From the NCBI GenBank assembly GCA_030247855.1, contig JAPDRN010000105.1, forward strand, positions 61,272 to 125,271: 64,000 nt of DNA. Reading direction: 5' to 3'. The notes beneath the pieces were generated by a model. It was not told where the DNA came from, did not search any database, and saw only the letters and a list, made by a program, of their open reading frames with translations. The position numbers and the translations under genes were made by a program. Source of the DNA: Knufia peltigerae (taxonomy: Eukaryota > Ascomycota > Eurotiomycetes > Chaetothyriales > Trichomeriaceae). The stretch's first letter is position 1; every line of letters starts with the position of its first letter. This document shows, piece by piece, positions 56,001-64,000 of this stretch.

Positions 56001-59000
56001 AGTGGCGAGAGTCGCATACTTCAAGCTCTCCACTTCGAACATAATGCGCACATTGGGGGGCAGGTTCAGTCGTTCACCATTGGGCAAGGTGAGAAGCTTG
56101 TTGTCGTCGAGCACACTGTTTAAGTTTTCAACCCATTCTGGGTCAACATCTCCATCGAAAACAATCCAGTGGCGCTTACTATCTTCGCCTCTCAAATTGT
56201 CGACGACCTTTCTCAAGATGGCAGTGAACAATCCGTCCGTCCACTCTCGTGTAGTGCTATCGAGACTGCCATAAAGAGCTTCTTTCGACATAACTTTGGG
56301 GTCTATGACGTGGTGCACTCCCTCAACACCTTCGACTCTTTGAAGGGCCTGGAGCAAGACTTTCCAAATTGATGATTTGCCCGAGGCAGATTGACCCACC
56401 ATCATCACACCATGATGAATGTTCTGGATTTGATACAGTTGCAAGATCTTGGTCATCCAGGCCTCGCTTTCAGTAAGGTGTTCCTCGCGCATGACCTCTT
56501 TGATGGCCGAAACAAGCTTGTCCATATTGGCTGGGACATATTCCACGCCGGGGAAGTCTTGTGCTTGGACGTCCACAAGCGTTTCAACATCCTGCTTGAT
56601 AAGCTTGGGGGATACTGTTTCTCGGATGCTCTGCACAATGATCTGTGGTTCAAGAGCACGTTCATCATCTGTGCCTTCGCTGCTGGATTGCATGCGAATT
56701 CTCTTGAGTCCCCCGGAGCTAATGAGCACACTCTTGAGCGCTCGTAGACCGAAGTCGTAGTGAGGCTGTTTCGAAAGCCGCTGAGCACAATGGTCGAAGA
56801 ATGGCACCACCTGAGCAGATATTTGCTTCGCCTGCTTGAAGCCCTGGGAGAAGAGCATTACCTCTGCAATCAGCTCCTTATCTGGCTTTGACATTGCAAC
56901 GCTTCTGAACAGCTTTTTCAAATTGTCTGGAAGATTTGAACGTCCAGCATAACCGGGGTTCATTGTGATGAAGAGACCCGAGTTGGGATTGACCTTGAAA
57001 CGACGCCCGACGAGGTCGATCTGTGCTTTCTGTTCATTGGTGGTGTGTTTGAGACCAATCTGAATGTTCTGGATTTGCTGGGATACTGCAGAGAGAATTC
57101 TTTCTTCCAACCTATTGAACTCGTCGAAACACCCCCAGGCACCCACCTGACACAAGCCAAGGAAGATACGACCCATGGCTTGGAAATCAAACGTGTCATC
57201 GCAACAGAAGACCAAGGTAAAGCGGCCCAGTTGAAGACCGAGAGCCTTCACTGATTCGGTCTTACCAGTACCCGCAGGGCCATAGGGGGAGCCTCCAAGA
57301 CGTTGACAGAGTGCTTGTGTCAGGGTCAAGAAGCAGCGATCGGTAAGTGGTGTTCGTACGAGGCGGTCAGGTACTCCGAGGTATTCATACCCGTAGTCTA
57401 GGACAGCATTTGCCATCTCGATACGCAGCCGGCTCCTCAATTCAGCACTGGGGTCGTAGACATATCGCATTTGCAGGATCCAGAGGTAATGCCCCGGGGA
57501 AGCAGCTTCCGCTTTGATGAGTTTAGCAACAACGTCACGTTGATGCACCGCTTCTGTAATGAAGTGTTCGCACTTCTTCCGAGCCAATGCAGGAAGATCC
57601 TGGAGGACGCTCTCTGCCAGCAGATCGAGCAATCGTTCTTCAAACTCGTGTAATTTTGTCAGACCCTGGCCAGCAGCCTCCAATGCCTCTTGAACAAGGT
57701 CAGTCCACACGACCTGAGCAGCGAGAATCATAATTTGAGCTGGAAACATGTTCATGTACTCTTGAAACAAGGCTGCGTCGAGTTCGGGCGCAGTGAAAAG
57801 TGGCCGGAATGCAGTAATAGCCTCTGCAAGTAACTCTGCCAAAGTGTGCTTGACGCTGTTATCAAGAGAGGTGAGCCAGTCGTTAATCTTAGGCAATTTG
57901 ATGAGAGAAACCTCTTTCTTCAAGACAACGGACTCTCCTTCCTTTGAAGTGACGGCTGTAATCGTACTATCGTCGTTCACCTCTGCTCCAGAAATGCCTG
58001 CGAACATCTTCTTGAAATGTTTTGCCACGCGTGTGCTGTCATTGCTGTTGCCAATAATTTCCAGAAGATCTTCGTCTCCCACAAAGTAAAACCGAGGGAA
58101 CGAGACACGCTCACGTTCGAGATATTCTCCTAGGGCTTTCTGGATCTTGCTCAGGAGCTCAGCGAGCCGTTCCAGAGACTTCTGAACACCGGGGATGGCA
58201 AGAACATCCATGACAAATGGAGACTTGTATACCTTCTTCATCACAGCAGAGAATTCGGTATTGATGTTGGAAAATCTGCTGGACTCTGTAGGCAGAAGGT
58301 GCTTGATATCATTATTGCCAGTGAACACGCCCTCTAGGTAGACCCATTGTCTCTGCACATCGATCCAGACGTCAAAGAGAACATGCACGCGATTGAGCTT
58401 GTCTTCCCACGCGGAAGATTCCTCCTCAAACTCTTTGTAATAGGGAGAGTGTCTCATTGCTTGCAGCGAATTGAGGTTCTCGCTGCACTTGGCAAAAAGA
58501 TCATCCCAACCGCGAATAAGCCGACATTTGTTCTGGTAGTTGACCAGGTCCAGGGGATAACTTTGCCACGTATCGCGCACTTGTCTGACGAACTCTTCCA
58601 GAGCTAGCTCGCCCCTGGCCTGAGCGATAATATCTCGGATTGTGGATTCGCTCGTGATCAGTTGCAGGTCCCAGACATCTCCTAGCGTCATCGACACCTC
58701 GGAGTACCGCTTGTTTGGCTTCAAAGCCTTGAAGATCTTCAACCAATGTCGTTCTCGAATAGCATCGGATTTCAGATCGGTCAGAAGCGGATTTGCCTTG
58801 ATAAGTTGTCGCAAGACGTTCTGCACATGCTCAAATGCAGCGTATTGGCGCATGCGGCTGGGCATTTCCTTGGTCATCTTCACCAAGCCATCAAGGGACT
58901 GGCGGAGTTTTCGAGGCTGTAAGCTGGTCCACAATGTGTCACGAAGGTCATTGACACTCTGCCATATCGTGGAAAGGGCTGACCAGACCGACTTGAAATC

Positions 59001-62000
59001 ACTGACTTCTTCGAGAGCAGAAGCCAGAGCAGTGTCTTTCGTTAAAGGGAGAGCAAGAGCTTCCTTGGCTCTTGCAACTGTGTCGGCCTCATTTTGGAGT
59101 TTCTCCATCCGTGTCTGATATGTTCTTAACACTTCAGCGGCTTCAGCCGGAGGAATTGTGCCGGACACGGGCTTCTCTTCCGACCACTGCGCAACGACGT
59201 CTGCTATGCGACGGCTGATGGCACGGTCTTCATTGATGACATTGGACCGCAGGGCATCCGTTTGATCCTCGACGATTTTGCTTTTGCGATTGAGTATCTC
59301 CTCGAAAGCATCCCACTCGTCACTGACTTGGGTCGCAGAGAGCCAATCAGCACCGAAATTGTAACGTTGTCTGGAAAGGGCTGTCTGGCCCTGGCGGAAT
59401 ATCTCGACCTCAGGACCCCACATGGCGGCATTCCTCCTACATTGCTGAACAGTCGTGATGAATGCTACAGCTTGTGCGGTGGACGATGCTTCCAGGGACT
59501 GGTTTTCCAAATCTTGCCGAGATTGTCTCATGTCATTGAACACTTCTGCCATCCGATTGCCAAGGATACCACCAAATTTTCTCGTGATTTCGTCCTGCCA
59601 GTTGTCGTATTTCTGAGTGATCTTGGACTGGACCTGCTCATAGTCAAAGACAACAGTGCCAATGGCTTTCCGGCCCTCTGAAGTATCGAAGGTCGATCGT
59701 GCATGGCGAACTTCTTGAAGTAATTGATGCCACTGACCAAGATCGTCACCCAGGCTCTCGTGCAACTGGTCGCTTCGCAGGTCCCAAAGGTTCTGATATG
59801 TGTACCATTCATCCAGGTAAGTTGACATTTGATCAATTTTAGAATCGATGGCTTTGTACGCCGTGAGCAGAGTCTCGACAGTTTCCAAGGGCAAGTCGTT
59901 GTAGGACAGGGTTGCCTGTGCAAGGCCAGCATCTGCCGTTACTTGATATCGAAGCGCTATCTGAGGTAGATGGCATAGGACGTCGAGCCAGTCTTCCAAC
60001 TGGTTCACCCAGGACGCTTTGACAAAGTTTAGAGGGGGCTCCACGAATATGGTTTGGTTGTTCATGATGATTTCAATGTTTGTCTGGGGAAATTGCACAT
60101 GGTAGATGGCGTCTTCCGGTACAACGGTATTCTGCTGCATTCCGTCCTGACCATCTAAAGAAATGAAAGTGGTCGTCCAGTGCTTTAGAGCATGCTGCAA
60201 CCGTTCCTGGAATATGTGTCGAAGCTGTAAATTCAAATCTGACACCCACGGTGACAAGTTGGCATAGCTCTCCAGATTCATCTTGTCCACTGCATTCTGT
60301 ATAACGTCCATCTGGGCTTGGAAGGACTTCGCCGAGTATTGGCACGATTTCATCTCCGAAAGTGCCAGTTGGATTTTCTGATCGAGTTCTCGAATGATCG
60401 CGGTTTTGCTCTGCAGGACTGTAACAGCCGTAGCCAGATCACGTACATACTGTACATGGGCAGAGTCATTTGATGTGGACTTCCCTTTGATGTGCACTTC
60501 GTACGAATGGATGAATGAATCCCACTGCAATTTAACGCCGGTACTGAAGAGATTCTGTACTTCTCTCTCATAGCCAGCCATCAGCGGAACCATGTTGGGC
60601 ATCTCAAGGATGGTCCGAACCGTCGAAAAGTAACCAGACACACTTTCCATCAGACTCAGTGCATACGGATATACTCTTTGAGCCTGTTTGGCGGTGGTAG
60701 CGATGCGATGCGGGATCTGGAAGTTCAACCATGTCAGATTTCGGACCTCTTTGAACAGAGATATGGCATGGTTGTCAAAGTTGACGTTCAACTCCAGGGC
60801 TCCGTTAGCACTACGGCTGCGCGTGATGACGAAGAGCCTCCCTGTCACCGAGATATCTCTTGACTGAACATCATATAGCCATGCTTCGTAGATATCTCGA
60901 GTGGTGAGTTTCTTTCGGAACATGTTACTTTCAGCTTGTAACTTTTCACCATCTGTATGGAGCTTCCAATCCTCTCCGAGAACTGCCTGGACTTTGGACA
61001 TGTAGCCATCCAGCTGTGATTCGATTTGTCGCACCCAAAGAATTGCACCAGCCACGGGAGGAATATCACGAAGCTGTGCCATCATTTGTGCTTCAGAACC
61101 GCCATATTGCTGCTTGAAACGCTCGTGCAGAGCTGCAATGGCGCTTTTGACGTTGTCCAGGAGTTGTGCCTGATATGACGCTATAGCGCTTCTGACCTTT
61201 TGTCTGACAAGCAACGCATTGAACTTTTCAAACACCCGAAACATCTCGTTGGCGGTCTTTGCCTTGCCCAGGCGGTCTCTCAGTCGTGCAATGATGGAAT
61301 CTTCAACACGAGATGTCCTCTCCGTGTATTGATTCTCTGCATCAACCCAGACTCTCGTACCCTCGTCTGAAACGTCGAGCACATTTACATGCCTGACGAC
61401 TTCATACGCGGCGTTGACCTCGTCGACAGCATCGACATCACCAAGCTCTTCTATGATCGCGGCACCGCCTTCATCAGGAGGCGCCGTTTGGCCAGAAGCC
61501 GTCGACTTCGCGCCAAGGACGTTCACAATCGTCTGGAGTAATTGTTCATGATTATTTCGAAATTGGTTCACATACCGTAGCCGCTCTTGTGTCTGGGCAT
61601 GTTGAGAAGAAATTTTCACTGGAACAAAATCGTTGTTCTTGCGTCTGGTGATCTCTCGTGCGACTGCGGTAAAGCTCTTCAGGTGATCGTCCCAAGTTGT
61701 CCACACCTTATTGACGGACTCCATCAGTTTCTGGAAGTCCTTGTAGCTCGAAGACATGATTGACCTTCCCTGAAGCAGATTGTGCACTTGGGTGTTCAAC
61801 TCCGCAGAGATACCTTCAACAAGTTTCAATGCTCGTCGAATTGGATAGTTGCAAACCCTCCATTTTTTGTTGAGATGGCCGAAGATAGAGTCCAGTGCAT
61901 CCACCACCTTTTCCAATGAACCTGCAGACGAGAGTTCGTCGAGGGGGAAATCACGCATAAGGGTGTTGTAATTGTGCACGATATCCCGAGCCTCTTTCAA

Positions 62001-63074
62001 CCCGGTGTCGGTGTCAAACCCAATAACCTGCTGCTGCCGTTTCGCCTTCTTCAATATGTCCATGGTCAGTTTGACCCCTGGCGATTCCAATTCGTCTCCC
62101 AACTTTGCGAGGGCGGATTCGAGGTTCAACCAAAAGTTTATTTCTTGAGCAGCAGTCGCTTGAGCGCCAGAAAGGTCCTTTGCGAGCTTGGTCAGGGCTT
62201 GTATTGACTTGATCCATCCGTTGACGGTATTCGTAAGACTGTTTTGCACGGTGGTGTTTTCCAAGATATGTGTAGGAATGAGCTGGACAGCGGGTGGGAC
62301 ACCCTGAGCCGTGGCATCTTGTAAGGTGTCTACCACGACCTCGTGTAGGGGCAGGTGAACAAGCGGAATATCAGTGTTTTGCTGCAAGTTCAGAAGGCTA
62401 ATCTCCAATTCCTTCATCCGCCTCTTCGCTCCAGGCACACCACCTTTGGCTTGGGCATCGTACCAACTACGGTTTCCGGAACCGCCTCTCCTCGTATATG
62501 CGTCAAAGTATGGGCCAAGTACATTATGTAGTAGTGAGTAGACAACGGTATAAGGTGAGGCGAGTTCGGAACTAGTGGCTACTTCGCTATCGATAGCGTA
62601 GGAACCTGGAAGGTTAAAGACCTGTATCTGATGTGCAAGAGGCTTTCGGGAATCGAGGGGACCAGATAGTTTGAGGAGAGCAATCGAGGCGACGGTCGTC
62701 GAGGAGGGAGCCAACTCAGACGATAGTATGTAGCTATGCTCAATTTCTGTAAAACAATTAGAATCAGACTGTACAGTCCCTTCGGTGAACTGACTTGGGC
62801 TCTCGTCATGGCCGTTGACCAGGCTTTCCCTGATGTCCTTCTGCGCAAACAGGGTGACCTGCGAATCGCTCGCAAATTTGGCACATTTTTCGAGTGAATC
62901 TGCACGGTCTGGTTTGGACAACAGGCTCCCTACAGCTTCGAGTTCCCTCCGCGCAGCACCGAGTGTGATTTCGATGAGGTTGGCGATGTGTTCGAGAACA
63001 TTCAAAGGATCTGCTTCTACCAAAGCGGGTGCGGAAGCCCCATTAGGAGCAGTAGGCGACAGGACGTCCCCCAT
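50046..63074 (-). CDS. nudA: Cytoplasmic dynein heavy chain
   Basis: A continuous 13-kb frame of 4342 codons, the size of cytoplasmic dynein 1 heavy chains (about 4300-4370 in fungi). The tail domain occupies roughly the first 1300 residues and the linker precedes the motor. P-loops are visible in order: AAA1 [15 protein letters not shown] (about 1934), AAA2 GQSASGKSS (about 2225), AAA3 [10 protein letters not shown] (about 2591) and AAA4 [11 protein letters not shown] (about 2930). The antiparallel coiled-coil stalk spans about 3190-3460, with the microtubule-binding tip around [17 protein letters not shown]. The C-terminal domain follows to KA-stop. A 48-nt GTCAGT...TTTACAG stretch (62794-62747) inside the frame looks like a genuine in-frame intron, which would give 4326 residues. 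The protein drives minus-end-directed transport and nuclear migration. The symbol follows the Aspergillus orthologue (ro-1 in Neurospora). Confidence 0.96.
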   Translation of the reverse strand: MGDVLSPTAPNGASAPALVEADPLNVLEHIANLIEITLGAARRELEAVGSLLSKPDRADSLEKCAKFASDSQVTLFAQKDIRESLVNGHDESPSQFTEGTVQSDSNCFTEIEHSYILSSELAPSSTTVASIALLKLSGPLDSRKPLAHQIQVFNLPGSYAIDSEVATSSELASPYTVVYSLLHNVLGPYFDAYTRRGGSGNRSWYDAQAKGGVPGAKRRMKELEISLLNLQQNTDIPLVHLPLHEVVVDTLQDATAQGVPPAVQLIPTHILENTTVQNSLTNTVNGWIKSIQALTKLAKDLSGAQATAAQEINFWLNLESALAKLGDELESPGVKLTMDILKKAKRQQQVIGFDTDTGLKEARDIVHNYNTLMRDFPLDELSSAGSLEKVVDALDSIFGHLNKKWRVCNYPIRRALKLVEGISAELNTQVHNLLQGRSIMSSSYKDFQKLMESVNKVWTTWDDHLKSFTAVAREITRRKNNDFVPVKISSQHAQTQERLRYVNQFRNNHEQLLQTIVNVLGAKSTASGQTAPPDEGGAAIIEELGDVDAVDEVNAAYEVVRHVNVLDVSDEGTRVWVDAENQYTERTSRVEDSIIARLRDRLGKAKTANEMFRVFEKFNALLVRQKVRSAIASYQAQLLDNVKSAIAALHERFKQQYGGSEAQMMAQLRDIPPVAGAILWVRQIESQLDGYMSKVQAVLGEDWKLHTDGEKLQAESNMFRKKLTTRDIYEAWLYDVQSRDISVTGRLFVITRSRSANGALELNVNFDNHAISLFKEVRNLTWLNFQIPHRIATTAKQAQRVYPYALSLMESVSGYFSTVRTILEMPNMVPLMAGYEREVQNLFSTGVKLQWDSFIHSYEVHIKGKSTSNDSAHVQYVRDLATAVTVLQSKTAIIRELDQKIQLALSEMKSCQYSAKSFQAQMDVIQNAVDKMNLESYANLSPWVSDLNLQLRHIFQERLQHALKHWTTTFISLDGQDGMQQNTVVPEDAIYHVQFPQTNIEIIMNNQTIFVEPPLNFVKASWVNQLEDWLDVLCHLPQIALRYQVTADAGLAQATLSYNDLPLETVETLLTAYKAIDSKIDQMSTYLDEWYTYQNLWDLRSDQLHESLGDDLGQWHQLLQEVRHARSTFDTSEGRKAIGTVVFDYEQVQSKITQKYDNWQDEITRKFGGILGNRMAEVFNDMRQSRQDLENQSLEASSTAQAVAFITTVQQCRRNAAMWGPEVEIFRQGQTALSRQRYNFGADWLSATQVSDEWDAFEEILNRKSKIVEDQTDALRSNVINEDRAISRRIADVVAQWSEEKPVSGTIPPAEAAEVLRTYQTRMEKLQNEADTVARAKEALALPLTKDTALASALEEVSDFKSVWSALSTIWQSVNDLRDTLWTSLQPRKLRQSLDGLVKMTKEMPSRMRQYAAFEHVQNVLRQLIKANPLLTDLKSDAIRERHWLKIFKALKPNKRYSEVSMTLGDVWDLQLITSESTIRDIIAQARGELALEEFVRQVRDTWQSYPLDLVNYQNKCRLIRGWDDLFAKCSENLNSLQAMRHSPYYKEFEEESSAWEDKLNRVHVLFDVWIDVQRQWVYLEGVFTGNNDIKHLLPTESSRFSNINTEFSAVMKKVYKSPFVMDVLAIPGVQKSLERLAELLSKIQKALGEYLERERVSFPRFYFVGDEDLLEIIGNSNDSTRVAKHFKKMFAGISGAEVNDDSTITAVTSKEGESVVLKKEVSLIKLPKINDWLTSLDNSVKHTLAELLAEAITAFRPLFTAPELDAALFQEYMNMFPAQIMILAAQVVWTDLVQEALEAAGQGLTKLHEFEERLLDLLAESVLQDLPALARKKCEHFITEAVHQRDVVAKLIKAEAASPGHYLWILQMRYVYDPSAELRSRLRIEMANAVLDYGYEYLGVPDRLVRTPLTDRCFLTLTQALCQRLGGSPYGPAGTGKTESVKALGLQLGRFTLVFCCDDTFDFQAMGRIFLGLCQVGAWGCFDEFNRLEERILSAVSQQIQNIQIGLKHTTNEQKAQIDLVGRRFKVNPNSGLFITMNPGYAGRSNLPDNLKKLFRSVAMSKPDKELIAEVMLFSQGFKQAKQISAQVVPFFDHCAQRLSKQPHYDFGLRALKSVLISSGGLKRIRMQSSSEGTDDERALEPQIIVQSIRETVSPKLIKQDVETLVDVQAQDFPGVEYVPANMDKLVSAIKEVMREEHLTESEAWMTKILQLYQIQNIHHGVMMVGQSASGKSSIWKVLLQALQRVEGVEGVHHVIDPKVMSKEALYGSLDSTTREWTDGLFTAILRKVVDNLRGEDSKRHWIVFDGDVDPEWVENLNSVLDDNKLLTLPNGERLNLPPNVRIMFEVESLKYATLATVSRCGMVWFSDDTVTPSLMIDHYLQNLADRSFEDLDDEIKASGLASKARETQRHIVETLRGLANRDDFLLKALSTASKHRHIMDFTHARALDSVFSLLAKACRSILEYDLNHPEFPLDVEQTEAYISKKLLLACVWSFVSDAGLGIRKEFGDFLSTMTNVDLPNLDSTTSLIDYDVNLPHAQWLLWQSQVPTVDLNTNSIKQTDVIIPTVDTVRHEDVLYSWLAEHKPLMLCGPPGSGKTMTLFSALRKLPDMEVVGLNFSSATQPELVIKTFEQYCEYKKTLNGMVLSPTQLGRWLVIFCDEINLPAPDKYGTQRAISFLRQLVEQNGFWRTSDKVWVSLERIQFVGACNPPEDVGRHPLGDRFLRHAPVVMVDYPGESSLTQIYGSYNNAVLKVVPSLRGFADALTHAMVDFYLKSQARFTPDIQPHYVYSPRELTRWVRGIYEAIAPLEHLSLEGLIRIWAHEALRLFSDRLVEPDERAWTSDMVRQTALEHFPTADIDQALQGPILFSNWLSKNYVSVEQEQLREFVKARLKTFCEEEVDVPLVLFNDVLEHALRIDRVFRQPQGHLILIGTSGSGKTTLSRFVAWMNGLSIFQIKVHGKYSAEDFDEDLRNVLRACGTRGQKICFIMDESNVLDSGFLERMNTLLANGEVPGLFEGDEYSALMTACREGAQRQGDHIDSQEELYKWFTKEIVKNLHVVFTMNPPQEGLSSKAATSPALFNRCVLNWMGDWSDQALFQVGYELTQSIDLDKAGFTAPDSIPLAYRDLTLPASHRDTIINAMVHMHYSIQRTNERLEQQQGIVTYLTPRHYLDFVTQFGKLFREKREDLEEQQRHLNVGLEKLRDTVDKVRDLRASLDQKKQQLELKDAEANEKLQRMVADQQEAEQRKTSSLEVQSALEEQEKEIASRKEIVLNDLAKAEPAVIEAQQSVSNIKRQHLTEVRSMANPPAGVKLALESVCTLLGHKVDSWKSIQAVVRKDDFIANIVNYNNEKDMTPPLRQKMRHDYLSNDDFTFEKVFRASKACGPLVQWVEAQVNYSEILDRVGPLRSEVEQLEEKALDTKANAKAIENTITKLENSIATYKTEYAALISETQAIKGEMARVQTKVDRSLRLLDSLSSERIRWEAASKSFETQIQTLVGDVLIASAFLAYAGLFDQQFRKTMVDDWMHHMSMSGVSCKNDGSVLGYLSSADERLQWQRHSLPADDLCMENAIMLKRFNRYPLIIDPPGRVTEFLKQEHQGRKLTVTSFLDDAFTKQLESALRFGNPILIQDAEYLDPILTHVLNKEYQKTGGRVLIQLGKQEIDFSEHFQLYLSTRDPSANFAPDVCSRTTFINFTVTRSSLQTQSLNDVLKAERPDVDKRRTNLVKMQGEFDTNLRQLEKRLLQALNESRGNILDDDNVIQTLETLKKEAAVITKKVAETEGVMAEVDRITQGYSRIANACSAIFALLEQLHHLNHGYRFSLQYFIDIFNSVLHHNPHLTNKTNYEERSEIILKDIFVETYRRTSLSMLQKDRITLAMLLVRATPYEFDRSVMELILENRPRSRGSIAPDASDEDVMSAVKQVPVFDQQLINASGNAWTQFLAAERAEHHVPTVWKETDNAVDRSLYELLLMKLARPDRFLPTAEKLVTNVFGQEIFQGSDDLSAIVKEVNSSVPIALCSNPGFDASYKVDALVEKQNANCANVAMGSEEAIASADKAITSAAANGNWVLIKNVHLAPQWLQSLEKRLSALKPHPDFRLFLSMESSSKIPVNLIRASRTLVYEQPAGMRANMKDTLTVLSDRGTKTPVEKGRLYLLLCFLHAVLQERLRYAPTLGWKGLWEFNDSDYECCSFIIDTWIEAIAQGRSNVAPVKLPWDLIRTLITEMYGGKIDDEGDFSLLNNIVNKIFDPAAYETDHELVSDNDGQALKVPQGTTIRDFLNWVDRLPEREPPAYLGLPANAEKLLLMGQGRETIGNLARVTDLLEEGEHSVAAPQESKA
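62747..62794 (-). other. Probable in-frame 48-nt intron near the dynein start
   Basis: It begins GTCAGT, contains a CTAAT branch-like site and ends TTTTACAG, with a length divisible by three and no stop. The encoded 16 residues (from QFTEG to CFTE) do not look like dynein tail sequence, while [11 protein letters not shown] right after it does. RNA evidence would settle it. Confidence 0.65.
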
Positions 63075-64000
63075 GACAATAAAATCAAGAAATCAAGCGG
63101 GACAAATTCGATGTTTCCGACATTGGCCAGCCTCGAGGCCCTTGAACGCCGGTACAATGCTGATGATAGAGGGGGTTCATGGGATAGATGGAATTGTTTC
63201 TCGTGGCACAAACAACGTAGACTGTCAGTCTGCGGATAAAGTAAACCTGGAGATCGCGCAAAGAAACGCGTCCTTTGGCCAGCACAGGGAAGGCGCCTAC
63301 GTGAGCCCCGTCGCCAAGCCTGAATTATAAGCCGCACCTGCCCGCCAATGGCATCTACTGCATGTGACGACAGTGGCCAGATGGGCGAATTCAAGCCTAT
63401 TAAGCCCGTTCATTCTTCAGGGCTACGGCACGGCTTCAGGGAGCATTAGGCTTAATCCAGCTTTAGTCAATAGCCCAAAGGGCCCCGATCAGATCAATTC
63501 TCCGAATGAAAGGGGCCACGAGGACATTTGGCTATCAAGAGACCTAGAACTTTGAAGAATATCCGTATATAGAAGAGCAATCGTTTAGTACCTGTATCGC
63601 CGGAAATACCCAGCACTGAATTTTATTAAACGTTTCTCTGAACGTTTTCCCTATATGTCGTCAAATCGCTGAGGGTATCACAATCAATCATCATCAACCG
63701 CAAGATCTGGCCCAAAGTCTCAACGTTATTATCTCATCGCGCAAACATCATGTCCGGGTCAGCAACCAGCCAACTCCCCCATGAACGGATTATGCTAGGT
63801 CTAGGTTTTTAGCATCCTGTCGAAAGGCAAGTCCAGCAATTGACAGTTGACAGCGCGCCCTGTTCGGCTTCCCAATTACGAAACTGCCGATAGGCGGCTC
63901 TGTGCAGTTGCTCTGCTTCTGTAGCTCGGACTGAGGATGCACTGAGAGTCGTCATACCTTTCGAACCCTTAAAAAATGTGAAAGTATGTGCACGGATCTC
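63075..64000. other. Dynein upstream region, no gene seen
   Basis: About 925 bases to the window edge. Short frames on both strands show no motif. It should include the dynein promoter. Confidence 0.5.

Overview
The window is nuclear DNA of a filamentous ascomycete (Pezizomycotina). Genes carry short 45-150 nt introns with GTNNGT donors and CTRAC-like branch points, there are fungal Zn2Cys6 regulators, and AT-rich TpA-dominated blocks look like repeats hit by repeat-induced point mutation (RIP). The taxon cannot be fixed from sequence alone. The many aromatic and hydrocarbon-type oxidative genes would suit a black-yeast (Chaetothyriales-like) or other phenolic-degrading mould, but that is a guess.

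Region 1 (about 0.6-33.0 kb) is an accessory metabolic island. In order it holds: a membrane-anchored NADPH-cytochrome P450 reductase (+), a Zn2Cys6 regulator (-), a short-chain dehydrogenase with an in-frame stop (-), an MFS transporter (+), a P450 (-), an aldehyde dehydrogenase (+), a pyridoxal-reductase-like aldo/keto reductase (+), a metallo-beta-lactamase-fold hydrolase (-), a second P450 (+), a zinc alcohol dehydrogenase (+), a second aldehyde dehydrogenase (-), a salicylate-hydroxylase-like flavin monooxygenase (+), a second Zn2Cys6 regulator (+), a class II aldolase (-), a fumarylacetoacetate-hydrolase-fold enzyme (+), a small GFA/CENP-V-type protein assembled here from three exons (-), and gentisate 1,2-dioxygenase (+). 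The right half (20.9-33 kb) reads as a gentisate-type ring-cleavage route: aldehyde to aromatic acid (ALDH), acid to dihydroxybenzoate (flavin hydroxylase), gentisate to maleylpyruvate (dioxygenase), then hydrolysis (FAH fold). The left half could supply side-chain oxidation: P450s with their own reductase, alcohol and aldehyde dehydrogenases, and an exporter or importer. No recognisable maleylpyruvate isomerase is present.

Region 2 (about 33.6-42 kb) is a mobile-element and AT-rich segment. It opens with a fragment resembling the end of a LINE-type reverse transcriptase/RNase H ORF. Two heavily AT-rich blocks contain inverted copies of the same roughly 300-bp sequence (34.39-34.69 kb and 39.59-39.89 kb). 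Between them lies a normal-GC island (36.3-39.25 kb) with one gene, a caspase-like (His/Cys dyad) protein with a long acidic low-complexity insert.

Region 3 (42.3-64 kb) is conserved housekeeping DNA: a Gea1/Gea2/GBF1-type ARF guanine-nucleotide exchange factor (-), a second metallo-beta-lactamase-fold hydrolase paralogous to the one in the island (+), and the roughly 4.3-kilo-residue cytoplasmic dynein heavy chain (-), carried in a 13-kb reading frame. The last 0.9 kb has no gene I can support.

Exon-intron models were built by hand from splice signals and conserved protein motifs; no alignment or transcript data were available.
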